From: Domibacillus sp. DTU_2020_1001157_1_SI_ALB_TIR_016
GTDB taxonomy: Bacteria; Bacillota; Bacilli; Bacillales; Domibacillaceae
NCBI RefSeq assembly: GCF_032341995.1
Contig: NZ_CP135439.1
Coordinates: forward strand, 1,488,001-1,552,000
Reading direction: 5' to 3'
DNA length: 64,000 bases
Shown piece after piece: positions 36,432 through 45,126 of the stretch. The first letter of the stretch is position 1. Each line of letters begins with the position of its first letter. The position numbers and the translations under genes are program-made. The notes under the pieces are model-generated. The model was not told where the DNA came from and made no database searches. It worked only from the letters and a program-made list of their open reading frames with translations.

Positions 36432-36605
36432 TTAACCGTTGAATAGCTTGTTTGCCAGTCTATTTTGCATATTAGATAGTAGGTGTCCAATGTGATTTTG
36501 ACACTGCTATGACCCAACCGCTCTGAGATTAACTTGATGTTTTCACCTTATTGTAATAGCAAGCTTGCATGCGTATGTCTTAAATCGTGGAAGCGAATTT
36601 TGGGA
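36432..36605 (-). pseudogene. 3' remnant of a tyrosine integrase
   Basis: Minus-strand translation reads 'PKIRFHDLRHTHASLLLQ', an in-frame stop, 'GENIKLISERLGHSSVKITL' and 'DTY', then a frameshift. This is the HxxR...H...Y end of a phage-type integrase, closely matching the integrase at 49513-50634. The remaining part of the gene is missing. It lies directly behind a tRNA-like att site. Confidence 0.85.
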
Positions 36606-37010
36606 AGGTGATAAAGCAATATTAAAAAATTACAATGCGCGGTTACTTCAAATAGTTGAACAAATAAGAGGGAATTTAAAAAGTATGAATCGTAATATTA
36701 TAAGACTAGGCACTATAACATGGAGATGCGAATCTAAAAAGATGATCACGTATCTTTTTGCGGCTCCAAACCATATAATGGGTGGTAGTATTTTACAGGT
36801 TAATTAAACATTCTAAATTGTGAAATATCCTTATTGAAGAAGATTTTAGGAACAATTTAAACAAATACACTGTATTAAGGGCGTAATAGATGATTTTTAT
36901 TGAGGATGGGAGATAAGTAATGTCTTCAGTGATCGTTCAAATTAACTATACAAAGAAAAAAATGGATTGTAGAATTAAAACATAAATAAGGTTGGAAGGC
37001 TGGTATAAGA
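36606..37010. other. Scar region after integrase remnant
   Basis: 405 bp, AT-rich. A 21-codon frame (ATG at about 36918, with GGGAGA upstream) is the only hint of coding; open frames that begin in the integrase remnant are not considered genes. Confidence 0.3.
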
Positions 37011-37484
37011 ATGGATATTAAAAAGATAGTCCAAGCTAAAAGCTTAGATGAAATGAAAGAATTAGGGAAAATGTTACAGATTAAACGTGCATTACAAAAA
37101 GTTTGCGGAGATCATATTAAAATTCGAGCTAGAAGTTGGGAGGAGCTATTTTTAGTAATACAAAAGCTGAGAGAACTTGCTCTAAATGAATTTAGCAAGT
37201 CAGAAATTAGTACGGAGTTAATTGTGACAAAGGAAGAAACAGATTCTGATTTACCTTACTTTAAAACTAAGACAGATGAAATTATTTATTCGTTAATTGA
37301 ATTACAAGGCAAGCAAAGACAGGATAAATTGAAAATTACGAAGTTTTGTTATAATAACCCTAAATATGCCAGGAAGTGGAGAAATAATTTAGCTAAACTC
37401 ATTCACCCTGATAAGACAAAACATCCAAGAGCAGAAGAAGCTATAAAAGTATTACAAGAACTCTATGAAGGAATGGTAGAGTGA
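37011..37484 (+). CDS. C-terminal J-domain protein
   Basis: 157 residues. The last 50 resemble a DnaJ J-domain with the HPD signature ('NNLAKLIHPDKTKHPRAEEA') followed by the expected helix; the preceding part is helical and of no known family. Placement of the J-domain at the C-terminus is unusual. It would recruit an Hsp70 (DnaK) to a partner. The stop overlaps the next start, so the two genes are coupled. First intact gene after the left boundary of the tRNA-bounded element. Confidence 0.65.
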   Translation: MDIKKIVQAKSLDEMKELGKMLQIKRALQKVCGDHIKIRARSWEELFLVIQKLRELALNEFSKSEISTELIVTKEETDSDLPYFKTKTDEIIYSLIELQGKQRQDKLKITKFCYNNPKYARKWRNNLAKLIHPDKTKHPRAEEAIKVLQELYEGMVE

Positions 37485-38206
37485 TGAGTAAAAAAAATGA
37501 GCTTCTAAAATTGCATGAATTTGAAAATAATATCCCTTATAAGAGACCGGAGAATCCTGTGAACTTACATGAAAGAACTTTAACTTCTATAACTAATGCT
37601 TTAGATGCCGAAGCTTACTTAGATGCACAGGGTCAACTATGGATAGCAAAAGATAAATTACACCAAATTTTAAGAACTACGAAGGCTAATGCTAATGATC
37701 TTTTTGATAGTTTTGATGACATTAAAAGAATTGGAGATTATTTATATGTTAGAGCATACCAAGTGATGGGGATAATTAGCAAAGAGATTGAAGAAGCAGA
37801 TACTTTAAAGAAGGGGAAATATCTGAGTTTTAGCGAGCAATGTTTAATCGCTATTAGAGATTCAGATCGAGCGAAAGTAAAGAGAGCAGAGTATTTAGAA
37901 GAATGGAGAGAGAAAAAGAAAAGTTTAAAGAAACAACGAATAAAAAAATATGACATAGAATTTGATGAATTAACAGGTAAGACCCTCGTTCGAAAAACTG
38001 CTGAATTTTCACATATAAGAAGTAGTTCTCTACATAAGTCGTTATCTCTAGATATTGAGAATGGCCTAATAGTTAATAAATCGACACATGATTTAATAAC
38101 ATCTTTGGAGGTATGCGATGAAGAAGAGCTAAAGTTTTTATGTGAGCAAGAAGGTTGGAATGTTTCTTGGTACGATAAATATCAAGAATATTTACGGGAA
38201 AATTAG
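37484..38206 (+). CDS. Partner of the J-domain protein, unknown
   Basis: 240 residues, soluble, with a charged central coiled-coil segment (about residues 125-160, 'EEWREKKKSLKKQRIKKYD'). The ATG overlaps the J-domain gene stop (GTGATGA). No family recognised. Tight coupling suggests the two products form a complex. Confidence 0.65.
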   Translation: MSKKNELLKLHEFENNIPYKRPENPVNLHERTLTSITNALDAEAYLDAQGQLWIAKDKLHQILRTTKANANDLFDSFDDIKRIGDYLYVRAYQVMGIISKEIEEADTLKKGKYLSFSEQCLIAIRDSDRAKVKRAEYLEEWREKKKSLKKQRIKKYDIEFDELTGKTLVRKTAEFSHIRSSSLHKSLSLDIENGLIVNKSTHDLITSLEVCDEEELKFLCEQEGWNVSWYDKYQEYLREN

Positions 38207-39012
38207 AAGTTATAAAATTGCTACTGGATTTTTACTGCGAATGATTATGTAAAGTTACGATGAACTTGACGATTTCAGATATATCAGTTCATCTTTTATT
38301 TATCAAAGGAAATGAAAAGCGGGACTGACCCCCGTTTCTGAGACAGAGGTCAAAACTCCTTTTAAGCAATCAGCCGCCGGGTACGTATCCGGCAGCTGGT
38401 TGTCTGATTTTGTTTGAGTGCGGTTATAATTACTCTAATGAATCCGTTTTTCCATAATTTATATAATGGTGGTAATAAGTATATCTTTCCAAGCCAAGAT
38501 GCCGGTGTGTTTCCCCAACGGGCGTCTGGTATTGAGTTTTACACCAGTTTCGCAGCTATTTACCGGACAACTTAACTTCCAATTTTTTGTAGTTTTTAAA
38601 ACGTCAATAACCGCTGGTTCAAATTTTGTTTTTAAACCCGCGGTTTTTCTTTTTTACTTTTATACTCAAGTCCTTTCCATAAGAACATTATTCGCCCACT
38701 GGCTGTTCAAACTGGTGAAGTTCACCTGCTTTGTACCATTTCATCTATGTTTTTATGCTGTGTATAGTTTCGAATATTTAATTCTTTCATAACTCTTTAA
38801 CAGCCAACCTAGCTAGTCTCAACCGCACGTCCCTCTTTTTTATTTCCGCTAGATAACTCACCCTGGCACCTATAAGAAGGTATTTTTTATTTGTCTCGAT
38901 CTATGGAGTCAGTCCCTATCTTAAAGAAAGAGGCTCTTACTGAAGTATAGGAAAAGTCCTGAGGATTGAATATAAGACGATTCATAAACGGGCGCCTCAT
39001 ATAAGGAGGAAC
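38207..39012. other. Non-coding stretch with IS end-like sequences
   Basis: 806 bp. It holds GGGACTGACC (about 38325) and the inverse GTCAGTCCC (about 38910), which look like right and left tips of IS3-group elements, and a stem of GCCGCCGG/CCGGCAGC near 38369-38395. A 45-codon frame at 38438-38575 lacks a ribosome site and is not called. Confidence 0.45.
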
Positions 39013-39306
39013 ATGGAGTGAGAGCTCACTTCCCGGTATACAAACCACCCTCCAGCGTTTAAATTGGGTGCACTCAATTATATGAATGAAACAAGCGTGT
39101 TTATATTGAAAATCGCGGCTCTTTATCAAATTCTAGCCGATTCCACTATTTACAAATGGAAAAATAGGGATCAGCACTCTTCATTCGAAAAAGTGGGGGC
39201 GTCTATTAATCCAAAAAGAACGGAAAACGAACAGCCGGCAGAAGGATCACAAGAAGCGTCACTCGCTGAAATTGAGCGCCAGCACAAAGAGAATGAAAAA
39301 GATTAA
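39013..39306 (+). pseudogene. IS3-family transposase OrfA remnant
   Basis: The ATG at 39013 has AAGGAGG 5 bp upstream, but the third codon is TGA. Beyond it the frame reads 'HPPAFKLGALNYMNE', 'ILADSTIYKWKNRDQHSSF' (the helix-turn-helix of IS150-group OrfA) and ends in a charged coiled-coil-like tail. No OrfB follows. A terminal sequence resembling the IS left tip lies about 100 bp upstream. Confidence 0.65.
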
Positions 39307-39727
39307 CAAAAGAAGCGTAACTGGCGTCACAAATAGGGTACGGTTGACGCACAAGAACAAAATGAAATAACTTTGTAAGATTCCTGACTTATATTTAAAA
39401 TTTAATTTTGCGTCCGTGGAAGAGTATTGTACGTCTTTTATATTGGTTCAGTTTCTGGTACAATTAAATTCAGCCATTGCCAACAGATCTAAAGTATGCC
39501 TCCGGTCGAACAATTTCTCTCAATGGAGCGTATGTCTTTTATGGATGTTGGCAAGGGTTTTTTTATTTGGACGAGATCCTTGTCAAGTTAAGGATCAATT
39601 GACGATCTTTTAACGGTTGAGAGTGGAAAATGTTCTTATTTGTCAGGATCATCCCTGTGTTTTCCAATTTAGCGTTGGCGCCCTTGCCAACGCTAAATTG
39701 GAAATTGAAAGAAAAGGAGTAACATTG
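39307..39727. other. Regulatory stretch with two hairpins
   Basis: 421 bp with no gene. A widely spaced TTGCCAACA/TGTTGGCAA stem (39477-39557) is followed by a T-run, and a 17-bp perfect inverted repeat lies at 39663-39702, just before the next gene. Confidence 0.5.
39663..39702. promoter_or_regulatory. Perfect 17-bp inverted repeat upstream of a small gene
   Basis: TCCAATTTAGCGTTGGC and its exact reverse complement with a six-base loop, ending about 12 bp before the ribosome site of the gene at 39728. No T-run follows, so it may be a protein-binding site or an mRNA structure rather than a terminator. Confidence 0.5.
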
Positions 39728-40120
39728 ATGAGCGTTTTCACTTCTCAAATGCGGATTTATACCGTTAATTTTAATACGGAAAAGATGATGTATGAAGCTG
39801 AAATATTAGAGATACCTATTGAAAGCGGTGCGCATCAATCAAACGCTTTAAATGAAATACTTGAATGCGACGGAGTCGACATTGTCGACTACAGTGAAGA
39901 CATCGCGTTGATAGTTGACGATCAAGGAAAGTTTAAGCCGGGAAATCCCGTGTTTGAGATAGTTGTTGAAGACGGCTATAAGCTTGAACTATATGGGAAA
40001 ATTGTTTTTGCGCGCAATGTCTACAACGAGGATAGTGTGGATTTGGCTGGATTAAGTCTCGAAGAGATTGAGAAGTTGAGAAATTCCTTACATATTAATT
40101 TGATCGGGATATTGAAATGA
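39728..40120 (+). CDS. DUF3846-like small protein
   Basis: 130 residues, acidic. 'CDGVDIVDYSEDIALIVDDQ' followed by 'GKFKPGNPVFEI' and 'YGKIVFARN' resembles DUF3846 domains, which are common on plasmids and phages. ATG 39728 has AAAGGAG 9 bp upstream. It lies 74 bp before vsr and may share its transcript. Family call is tentative. Confidence 0.5.
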   Translation: MSVFTSQMRIYTVNFNTEKMMYEAEILEIPIESGAHQSNALNEILECDGVDIVDYSEDIALIVDDQGKFKPGNPVFEIVVEDGYKLELYGKIVFARNVYNEDSVDLAGLSLEEIEKLRNSLHINLIGILK

Positions 40121-40194
40121 ATTTAAGCGCATTACGTTTGATCTTCACGATATAAGGGATATTATAAGCAATAAACTCTTATGGAGTGATGAAA

Positions 40195-40626
40195 ATGACG
40201 GACAACATTTCGAAAAGCGAACGCAGCGAAGTGATGAAGAAAGTTCGATCCATTTCAAAAATGGAGGAAGAAGTTCGAAAAGCGTTGTGGAAAAAAGGTA
40301 TCCGATTTAGGAAAAATGTTAAAAAATTAGTGGGGAAACCCGATATCGCTATAAGCAAGTACAAAATTGTCATCTTTATCGATTCTTGTTTTTGGCACGC
40401 TTGTCCTTTGCACGGTAGAAGACCTAAGAGCAACACTGATTTTTGGAATAAGAAATTGGACAGAAACAAGCAAAGGGATCAGGAAGTCAATCTTCACTAT
40501 TTGGAACGCGGCTGGCATGTAAGGAGAGTTTGGGAACATGAATTAAAGGCCGACTTTGACGGAGTGATCGATGACCTGGCGGCGTTCATCACTTCACAAA
40601 AGAATTTACAAGCGTCTCGCTTGTAA
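40195..40626 (+). CDS. vsr: Very short patch repair endonuclease Vsr
   Basis: 143 residues with 'SEVMKKVRSISKMEEEVRKA', the metal-binding Asp in 'VGKPDIAISKYKIVIFIDSC', 'FWHACPLHGRRP' and the 'RDQEVNLHYLERGWHVRRVW' motif. It nicks T:G mismatches made by deamination of 5-methylcytosine and accompanies C5 methylases, as it does here. ATG 40195 is preferred (GGAGTGA upstream). Confidence 0.95.
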   Translation: MTDNISKSERSEVMKKVRSISKMEEEVRKALWKKGIRFRKNVKKLVGKPDIAISKYKIVIFIDSCFWHACPLHGRRPKSNTDFWNKKLDRNKQRDQEVNLHYLERGWHVRRVWEHELKADFDGVIDDLAAFITSQKNLQASRL

Positions 40627-40634
40627 ATTCTTTT
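40598..40634. terminator. Bidirectional terminator overlapping the end of vsr
   Basis: AAAAGAATTTACAAGCG and its exact complement with a three-base loop, a perfect 17-bp stem. It encodes the last residues of Vsr and lies between the convergent vsr and restriction genes. Confidence 0.8.
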
Positions 40635-40670
40635 GCGAAGTTGCCAAAAGAGTAAAAAGCCCGAACATGA

Positions 40671-41729
40671 CTACTTTAATCCCGCTTTGAATATGGTTGA
40701 CGCCTTCACTTCAGCTGGTAAATTAGCGGAGTACCTGTTTAACAATCTAAACCAAGTCCTTATCGCCTCATTTCTAGTTTTTATTTCGCGGACGCCTTTC
40801 TCTTCCCAATATTCAAGTAGTTTGCCCAAGTCTATGGTTTTAAATAAATACAATATACCTTCCGCCGAATCGTATAATTTCTTATAGGCTTGAGGCACGT
40901 TCACAGTTTCACCTGAGATTAGTAGGGCCTCTCTTCCGCCGGCGCTGAATGAATCTCTTAGAGAAGAGCTGATCAATTGGTGTTCTTTAAGGAAGTAGAG
41001 CGACGTGTTTAAATACTTACTGGATTCATTGGAAAACACCTCGGGAAACAACACCATCGCTTCGATTAAATAACGGCTTCTTTGTGATGAAGTTAAATCG
41101 CGAAAATCTTTTATTTTAGGCGAAAAACCTTCATCTTCGGTTTCATCGAGCCACCATAAAGTTTCACCTTCCCGTAAAGTGCTCTTTACGAATTCTTTTA
41201 AGCGCTTCGCTTTCTCTTTTTGAGATAAAACTTTGAAATCTTGATAAGATATGTCGATTCGTCTCAGAACCGTATCCTCTTGGTTTATTTCCATATCGAT
41301 CAAAAATCTAGGGGAATGCGTCACCTTGATTTCACTTAAAGAATCTTCGTATTTTCTCCAGCGCGCCTCGATTTTATTTCCGCTTTTCCTTCCAAAAAAC
41401 GTGTATATTTGATCCGTTACTTCCTTTCTGAAAGTTCCTTCAAATATACTATTCCCCATGGATTGCCATTTGTTGCTTTTAGTGTATTTGACTTCCACCC
41501 CGAAAGTGCTTCCTAGAATAATATCGGGAAAACTTTGCGCTCCGGTTTGTTCAACAGTGATTATTTCACCCGTTTTACTATAGTGAGCTTCGCATTCTTC
41601 AGTCAACGTTTCCGCCACGTATTCTTCAAATCGCACTCCGTTATCCACATGGGATAAATCCAATTCATTTTCAATTCTTGTTTTAGCCAATTTCAATATT
41701 GTTTCTATCGTCGACGTTTGAGTCCCCAT
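40671..41729 (-). CDS. Type II restriction endonuclease (PD-(D/E)XK)
   Basis: 352 residues. The catalytic motif is 'SFPDIILGSTFGVEVKYTKS' (PD...ExK, residues about 66-85). Genes on the other side encode its cytosine-5 methylase, so it is the nuclease half of a type II restriction-modification system. The recognition sequence cannot be read from sequence. ATG 41729 is preferred (GAAGAGG, 6 bp upstream); ATG 41735 is also in frame. Its start lies inside the controller gene, so the two are coupled. Confidence 0.85.
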   Translation of the reverse strand: MGTQTSTIETILKLAKTRIENELDLSHVDNGVRFEEYVAETLTEECEAHYSKTGEIITVEQTGAQSFPDIILGSTFGVEVKYTKSNKWQSMGNSIFEGTFRKEVTDQIYTFFGRKSGNKIEARWRKYEDSLSEIKVTHSPRFLIDMEINQEDTVLRRIDISYQDFKVLSQKEKAKRLKEFVKSTLREGETLWWLDETEDEGFSPKIKDFRDLTSSQRSRYLIEAMVLFPEVFSNESSKYLNTSLYFLKEHQLISSSLRDSFSAGGREALLISGETVNVPQAYKKLYDSAEGILYLFKTIDLGKLLEYWEEKGVREIKTRNEAIRTWFRLLNRYSANLPAEVKASTIFKAGLK

Positions 41730-41955
41730 TTTCATCCTCTTCCTTGTAGGCCATCAGATCACTGACACACATCTTTTCAGAACTGATTTCATTTAAAGCT
41801 TTTATGATCGTGTTTAGCGTCTCCAGCTCGACTCTCTTGGTATTTCCATTGCACATGTCGTTAATTGTATTGGGTCTGATTCCGGTCATTTGCGAAAAAC
41901 GGTTTCTTGATAACTGATGTTTTCTTAGAAAATCATCCAATTTAAAATAAATCAT
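41683..41955 (-). CDS. XRE-family controller protein of the RM system
   Basis: 90 residues with a helix-turn-helix (LSRNRFSQMTGIRPNTINDM, 'NGNTKRVELETLNTIIKALN'). It resembles HTH_26-type regulators. It precedes and overlaps the restriction gene and diverges from the methylase, the standard position of a C (controller) protein. A perfect palindrome in the shared promoter region is the likely operator. Confidence 0.85.
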   Translation of the reverse strand: MIYFKLDDFLRKHQLSRNRFSQMTGIRPNTINDMCNGNTKRVELETLNTIIKALNEISSEKMCVSDLMAYKEEDENGDSNVDDRNNIEIG

Positions 41956-41981
41956 GAAAAAATCACAATCCCTATTGATTT

Positions 41982-41998
41982 ATAACTCCAGGAGTTAT
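41982..41998. promoter_or_regulatory. Controller-protein operator palindrome
   Basis: ATAACTCC-A-GGAGTTAT, a perfect 8+1+8 palindrome between the divergent controller/restriction and methylase genes, resembling C-boxes in spacing and AT flanks. Confidence 0.65.
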
Positions 41999-42013
41999 AT
42001 AATGTTATTAAAC

Positions 42014-42041
42014 TTGACTTTTCGTATATTTATTTTATTAT
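42014..42041 (+). promoter_or_regulatory. Probable promoter of the methylase gene
   Basis: TTGACT (42014-42019), 16-bp spacer, TATTAT (42036-42041), located just downstream of the palindrome. Confidence 0.55.
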
Positions 42042-42083
42042 AACTTAATAATTAGATGGATAAAATAGGATAGGTGAAAATAT

Positions 42084-43124
42084 ATGAATACTGTGGTATC
42101 GCTGTTTAGTGGATGTGGTGGTTTGGATTTGGGATTTAGAGGGGACTTCACGTTTCTTGGCAATTATTATGAGAGAAATCAATTCAAAATAATTTTCGCC
42201 AACGATCTTTTCAAACAAGCTGTTCAAACTTATGAAAAAAATATAGGAAAACACATCATCAAAAGAGACATTGAAGACTTATTGGAAAACGAGGTTGAAC
42301 TTGTTCCAACAGAAGCCGATGTCGTAATAGGAGGGTTTCCTTGTCAAGATTTTAGTGTCGCTGGAAAAAGACAAGGGATTACTGTTAAGCGCGGAAAGCT
42401 TTACCTGCAAATGAAAAAAGTAATTGAGCGTATCGCTCCTAAAGTGTTCGTTGCGGAGAACGTCGAGGGGTTGGTTAATATGGAAAATGGTCTTATTTTA
42501 GAAACCATTAAATCGGATTTGAGTTCCATCGAACACAATGGAGAAACAGTGCGTTACAACGTGACGCACAAGTTGCTTCACGCCGCCGACTTTGGTGTTC
42601 CCCAGATAAGAAAGAGGGTTTTCATAGTGGGTGTTCGGTCAGATATAGAAGAGGAATTCGTGTTTCCGGAGGAAACACATAGAGAAAATCCGATCACCGC
42701 TCAAGAAGCCCTCGACGATCTTTGGGGGCAAGAAAACAATCCGGATATTTTCAACCATTCCCAAGTATCCAAAGCCAAATTTTATCCAGGACGCAGAATG
42801 CAGGGGAATTCACAAATTAAAGCGAACGCTCCTTCCATCACCATAAGAGCGGAGCATCATGGAAATATCGAAGCTCATTATCGCAGTTTGAATGAGGAAG
42901 ATCCTAGTGATATGGCCTATTGGAGAAGGCTCACGGTTAGGGAATGCGCCCGGATTCAATCTTTTCCGGACGACTTTGAATTTCTAGGGGCCGCGTCTTA
43001 TACTTACAAGCAAGTGGGTAACGCGGTGCCGCCCGTTCTAGGATGGCATTTAGCGAAATCCGTTGAAACCCTTTTACAAAATTGCGCCGATACGCAACTT
43101 TCATTTTCTATTCCCGCGAATTAA
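42084..43124 (+). CDS. DNA (cytosine-5-)-methyltransferase
   Basis: 346 residues with the C5 methylase motifs in order: I 'VSLFSGCGGLDLGF', IV 'IGGFPCQDFSVAG' with the catalytic Cys, VI 'VFVAENVEGLVNM', VIII 'ADFGVPQIRKRVFIVGV', IX 'LTVRECARIQSFPDDF' and X 'YKQVGNAVPPVLG'. The target-recognition region is short (about residues 205-265). It protects host DNA from the adjacent nuclease. ATG 42084 has ATAGGTGA upstream. Base composition differs from its mobile-element surroundings only slightly. Confidence 0.97.
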   Translation: MNTVVSLFSGCGGLDLGFRGDFTFLGNYYERNQFKIIFANDLFKQAVQTYEKNIGKHIIKRDIEDLLENEVELVPTEADVVIGGFPCQDFSVAGKRQGITVKRGKLYLQMKKVIERIAPKVFVAENVEGLVNMENGLILETIKSDLSSIEHNGETVRYNVTHKLLHAADFGVPQIRKRVFIVGVRSDIEEEFVFPEETHRENPITAQEALDDLWGQENNPDIFNHSQVSKAKFYPGRRMQGNSQIKANAPSITIRAEHHGNIEAHYRSLNEEDPSDMAYWRRLTVRECARIQSFPDDFEFLGAASYTYKQVGNAVPPVLGWHLAKSVETLLQNCADTQLSFSIPAN

Positions 43125-43138
43125 TAATTATGCAATAT

Positions 43139-43176
43139 AAAAAAGCGTCGTTCGAAAAAATGAACGACGCTTTTTT
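43139..43176. terminator. Bidirectional terminator after the methylase
   Basis: AAAAAAGCGTCGTTC/GAACGACGCTTTTTT around an eight-base loop. Confidence 0.9.
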
Positions 43177-43299
43177 ATTCTGTTACTTGGTTTGGAGAGT
43201 GGCTGGAAATTCGCGCGTCATATGTACGAGCCGCCTCGATTAATCGCTCGTTTCGCGAGCTTTAACTTCCACAGTACCTTCCGAGGCTTCTTTTTCAGC

Positions 43300-43500
43300 C
43301 GCGTTTCGGAACGGCAAGCTAATATTTCCTTGTGGACAATTTCTTCCATGCGGAGAAAACTTTTCGCCAAGCGGCCGGTAGCTGCGCGAGCCGTTTATAT
43401 TTCGCCGAATAAACGTGGGGGAAAAGCGGCTCGGTCTTTTTCTCTTCCGCGTCAACCGCGCTTTCCGCATTACTGGAATTAACTTTTTGCTTGGTTTCAA
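43300..43500 (-). pseudogene. Broken 5' end of proS (prolyl-tRNA synthetase)
   Basis: Minus-strand reading from TTG 43500 gives 'LKPSKKLIPVMR', then after frameshifts 'FIRRNINGSRSYRPLGEK' and 'RMEEIVHKEI'. These match, in order, the first 60 or so residues of ProS. At least two frameshifts are needed and the rest of the gene is absent. It follows rseP directly, as proS does in the core rseP-proS-polC order. Confidence 0.75.
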
Positions 43501-43527
43501 TTAATGTCATCCGGCTAAAAAGATATT

Positions 43528-44784
43528 TTATAAAAAGAACCGCTGAATGTCGTTCCATGTGACGATAATCATTAACAGCATAAGAAGAGCGAAACCGACA
43601 AAATGAACCAAGCCCTCCATTTTGCGGTCGACCGGCTTTCCTCTCACCGCTTCAAACAGAAAAAACATCAGTCGTCCGCCATCAAGCGCCGGAAGCGGCA
43701 GCAGGTTCATAATGCCAAGGTTAATACTCAGCACGCCCGCCCATTTCGCCAAATTTAAAACGCCCGACTGGGCGACCGTATCGGTTGACACATAAATGCC
43801 GACCGGTCCCGAGAGCATATCAATTGAAAACTGCCCGGTCACCATCGTGCCCAAAAGCTCAAAAATAAGCCTTGTCCAGTTATACACTTCTTTGGCTCCG
43901 GATGTGAAAGAGCCTAAGACGGAATGTTCAAACGGGCTGTACACTCCGATTCGGCCGAATGTCTCGCCTTCCGCTTCCATACTTGAAGGCGTGACCGGCA
44001 ATTCCAATTGTTCACCGTTTCGGTCAATCAAAAACGACAATTCTTTGCCCGGATTTTCCTGAACAACGCCCACAATTTCTTCCCACGATCCTACCGCGCC
44101 ACCGTTGATCGACATCACCCGATCTCCTTCTTGAAGACCCGCTCGAGTCGCCGCGCCACCCTCGGTGACTTCACCAAGCCGAGGCTCGTTTGTCGGAATC
44201 CCTTGGATCATGGCCAGCGCCACAAAAATAATAAACGCGAGGATAAAGTTAAACAGCGGTCCCGCAAAAATGGCCATGGCGCGCTTCGACAGTGATTTTG
44301 AATTAAACTGCCGCTCATACGGCGCGATTTGCGTGCTCAGCTGATCTTCCGTTATGAGCGCTTCCCGATGGACCGGATACGTTTTTAATTCGTCCGCCCC
44401 TTCTTCATAACCGATGATCGTCATGCCGTGTTCAAGGTCGGCGTTTTCGACTTCGATCAGTCGCGCGTCTTTAAAACGGTCTCTGCCGTTCAAAATAAGA
44501 TTAATCGCTTCGCCGTTTTTGTTAAAAACCACGCCAATTCGCTGCCCCGGCTTCAGTTCTGCGGTTTCCGGGTCCTCTCCGGCCATTCTCACATAGCCGC
44601 CAATCGGCAGCAAACGGAATGTCCAGACCGTTTCCCCTTTTTTATGGGCAAACACCTTCGGACCCATGCCGATTGCGAATTCACGGCACAAAATGCCGGC
44701 GCGCTTGGCGAACAAATAGTGGCCCAGCTCATGAAAAAACACAAGTGATCCAAATATAACGATAAACGCTATCACTGTATTCAA
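43528..44784 (-). CDS. rseP: RIP zinc metalloprotease RseP (RasP/YaeL)
   Basis: 418 residues. 'FFHELGHYLFAKRAGI' carries the HExxH site, a PDZ domain lies at about residues 200-270 ('GEVTEGGAATRAGLQEGDRV'), and 'NLGIMNLLPLPALDGGRL' is the second zinc-site motif (NxxPxPxLDG). It cuts anti-sigma factors and signal peptides within the membrane. Full length and apparently intact. TTG start with AAAGGAA upstream. Found inside accessory DNA with only a broken proS beside it, so it is probably an extra copy. The chromosome's usual rseP would be with dxr and polC, not seen here. Confidence 0.93.
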   Translation of the reverse strand: MNTVIAFIVIFGSLVFFHELGHYLFAKRAGILCREFAIGMGPKVFAHKKGETVWTFRLLPIGGYVRMAGEDPETAELKPGQRIGVVFNKNGEAINLILNGRDRFKDARLIEVENADLEHGMTIIGYEEGADELKTYPVHREALITEDQLSTQIAPYERQFNSKSLSKRAMAIFAGPLFNFILAFIIFVALAMIQGIPTNEPRLGEVTEGGAATRAGLQEGDRVMSINGGAVGSWEEIVGVVQENPGKELSFLIDRNGEQLELPVTPSSMEAEGETFGRIGVYSPFEHSVLGSFTSGAKEVYNWTRLIFELLGTMVTGQFSIDMLSGPVGIYVSTDTVAQSGVLNLAKWAGVLSINLGIMNLLPLPALDGGRLMFFLFEAVRGKPVDRKMEGLVHFVGFALLMLLMIIVTWNDIQRFFL

Positions 44785-44946
44785 AATTTCTCAGTTCCTT
44801 TCCAAAAAATAAACCAAGCGTGCGTTTTACACTATTTTGCCTGGAATCTTCCAAGGATGAATAACTATATTATACCTTATCACGTTTTATCTTAACTTTA
44901 ACAATTTTGTCGCTGAAAAGCGTCATTATTTAATAATGGAAACGTG

Positions 44947-45126
44947 AAGGATTGCCCATATGACAATGCCTAGGCGGAAGCCCCGTTCAACGTTATCAAG
45001 ACAGAGTTTGTCAAACAAATGATGCTTGATAGTTTGGAGCGTCTCTCACTTGAGTTCAATGACTATGTCAACCAGTTTGACGAGCTGTAAATTCATGGAA
45101 CGCAATGCTATGTGAGCTCGATTTAA
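44947..45126 (+). pseudogene. IS3-family transposase OrfB C-terminal remnant
   Basis: Reads 'CPYDNA', stop, 'AEAPFNVIKTEFVKQMML', 'LERLSLEFNDYVNQFDEL', stop, 'IHGTQCY'. This is the last third of an IS3 DDE transposase including the catalytic Glu region, with two internal stops. Same orientation as the OrfA remnant at 39013-39306. Confidence 0.75.

Noticed and set aside
36565..36807. 80-codon frame starting in the integrase remnant
   Set aside because: Its first half is antisense to the integrase scrap and it lacks a start signal.
38466..38792. 108-codon frame rich in Phe
   Set aside because: Poly-T rich AT-biased sequence, no ribosome site; likely intergenic.
43192..43482. Plus-strand frame of 96 codons after the methylase
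   Set aside because: It is the antisense of the broken proS fragment, which explains its composition.
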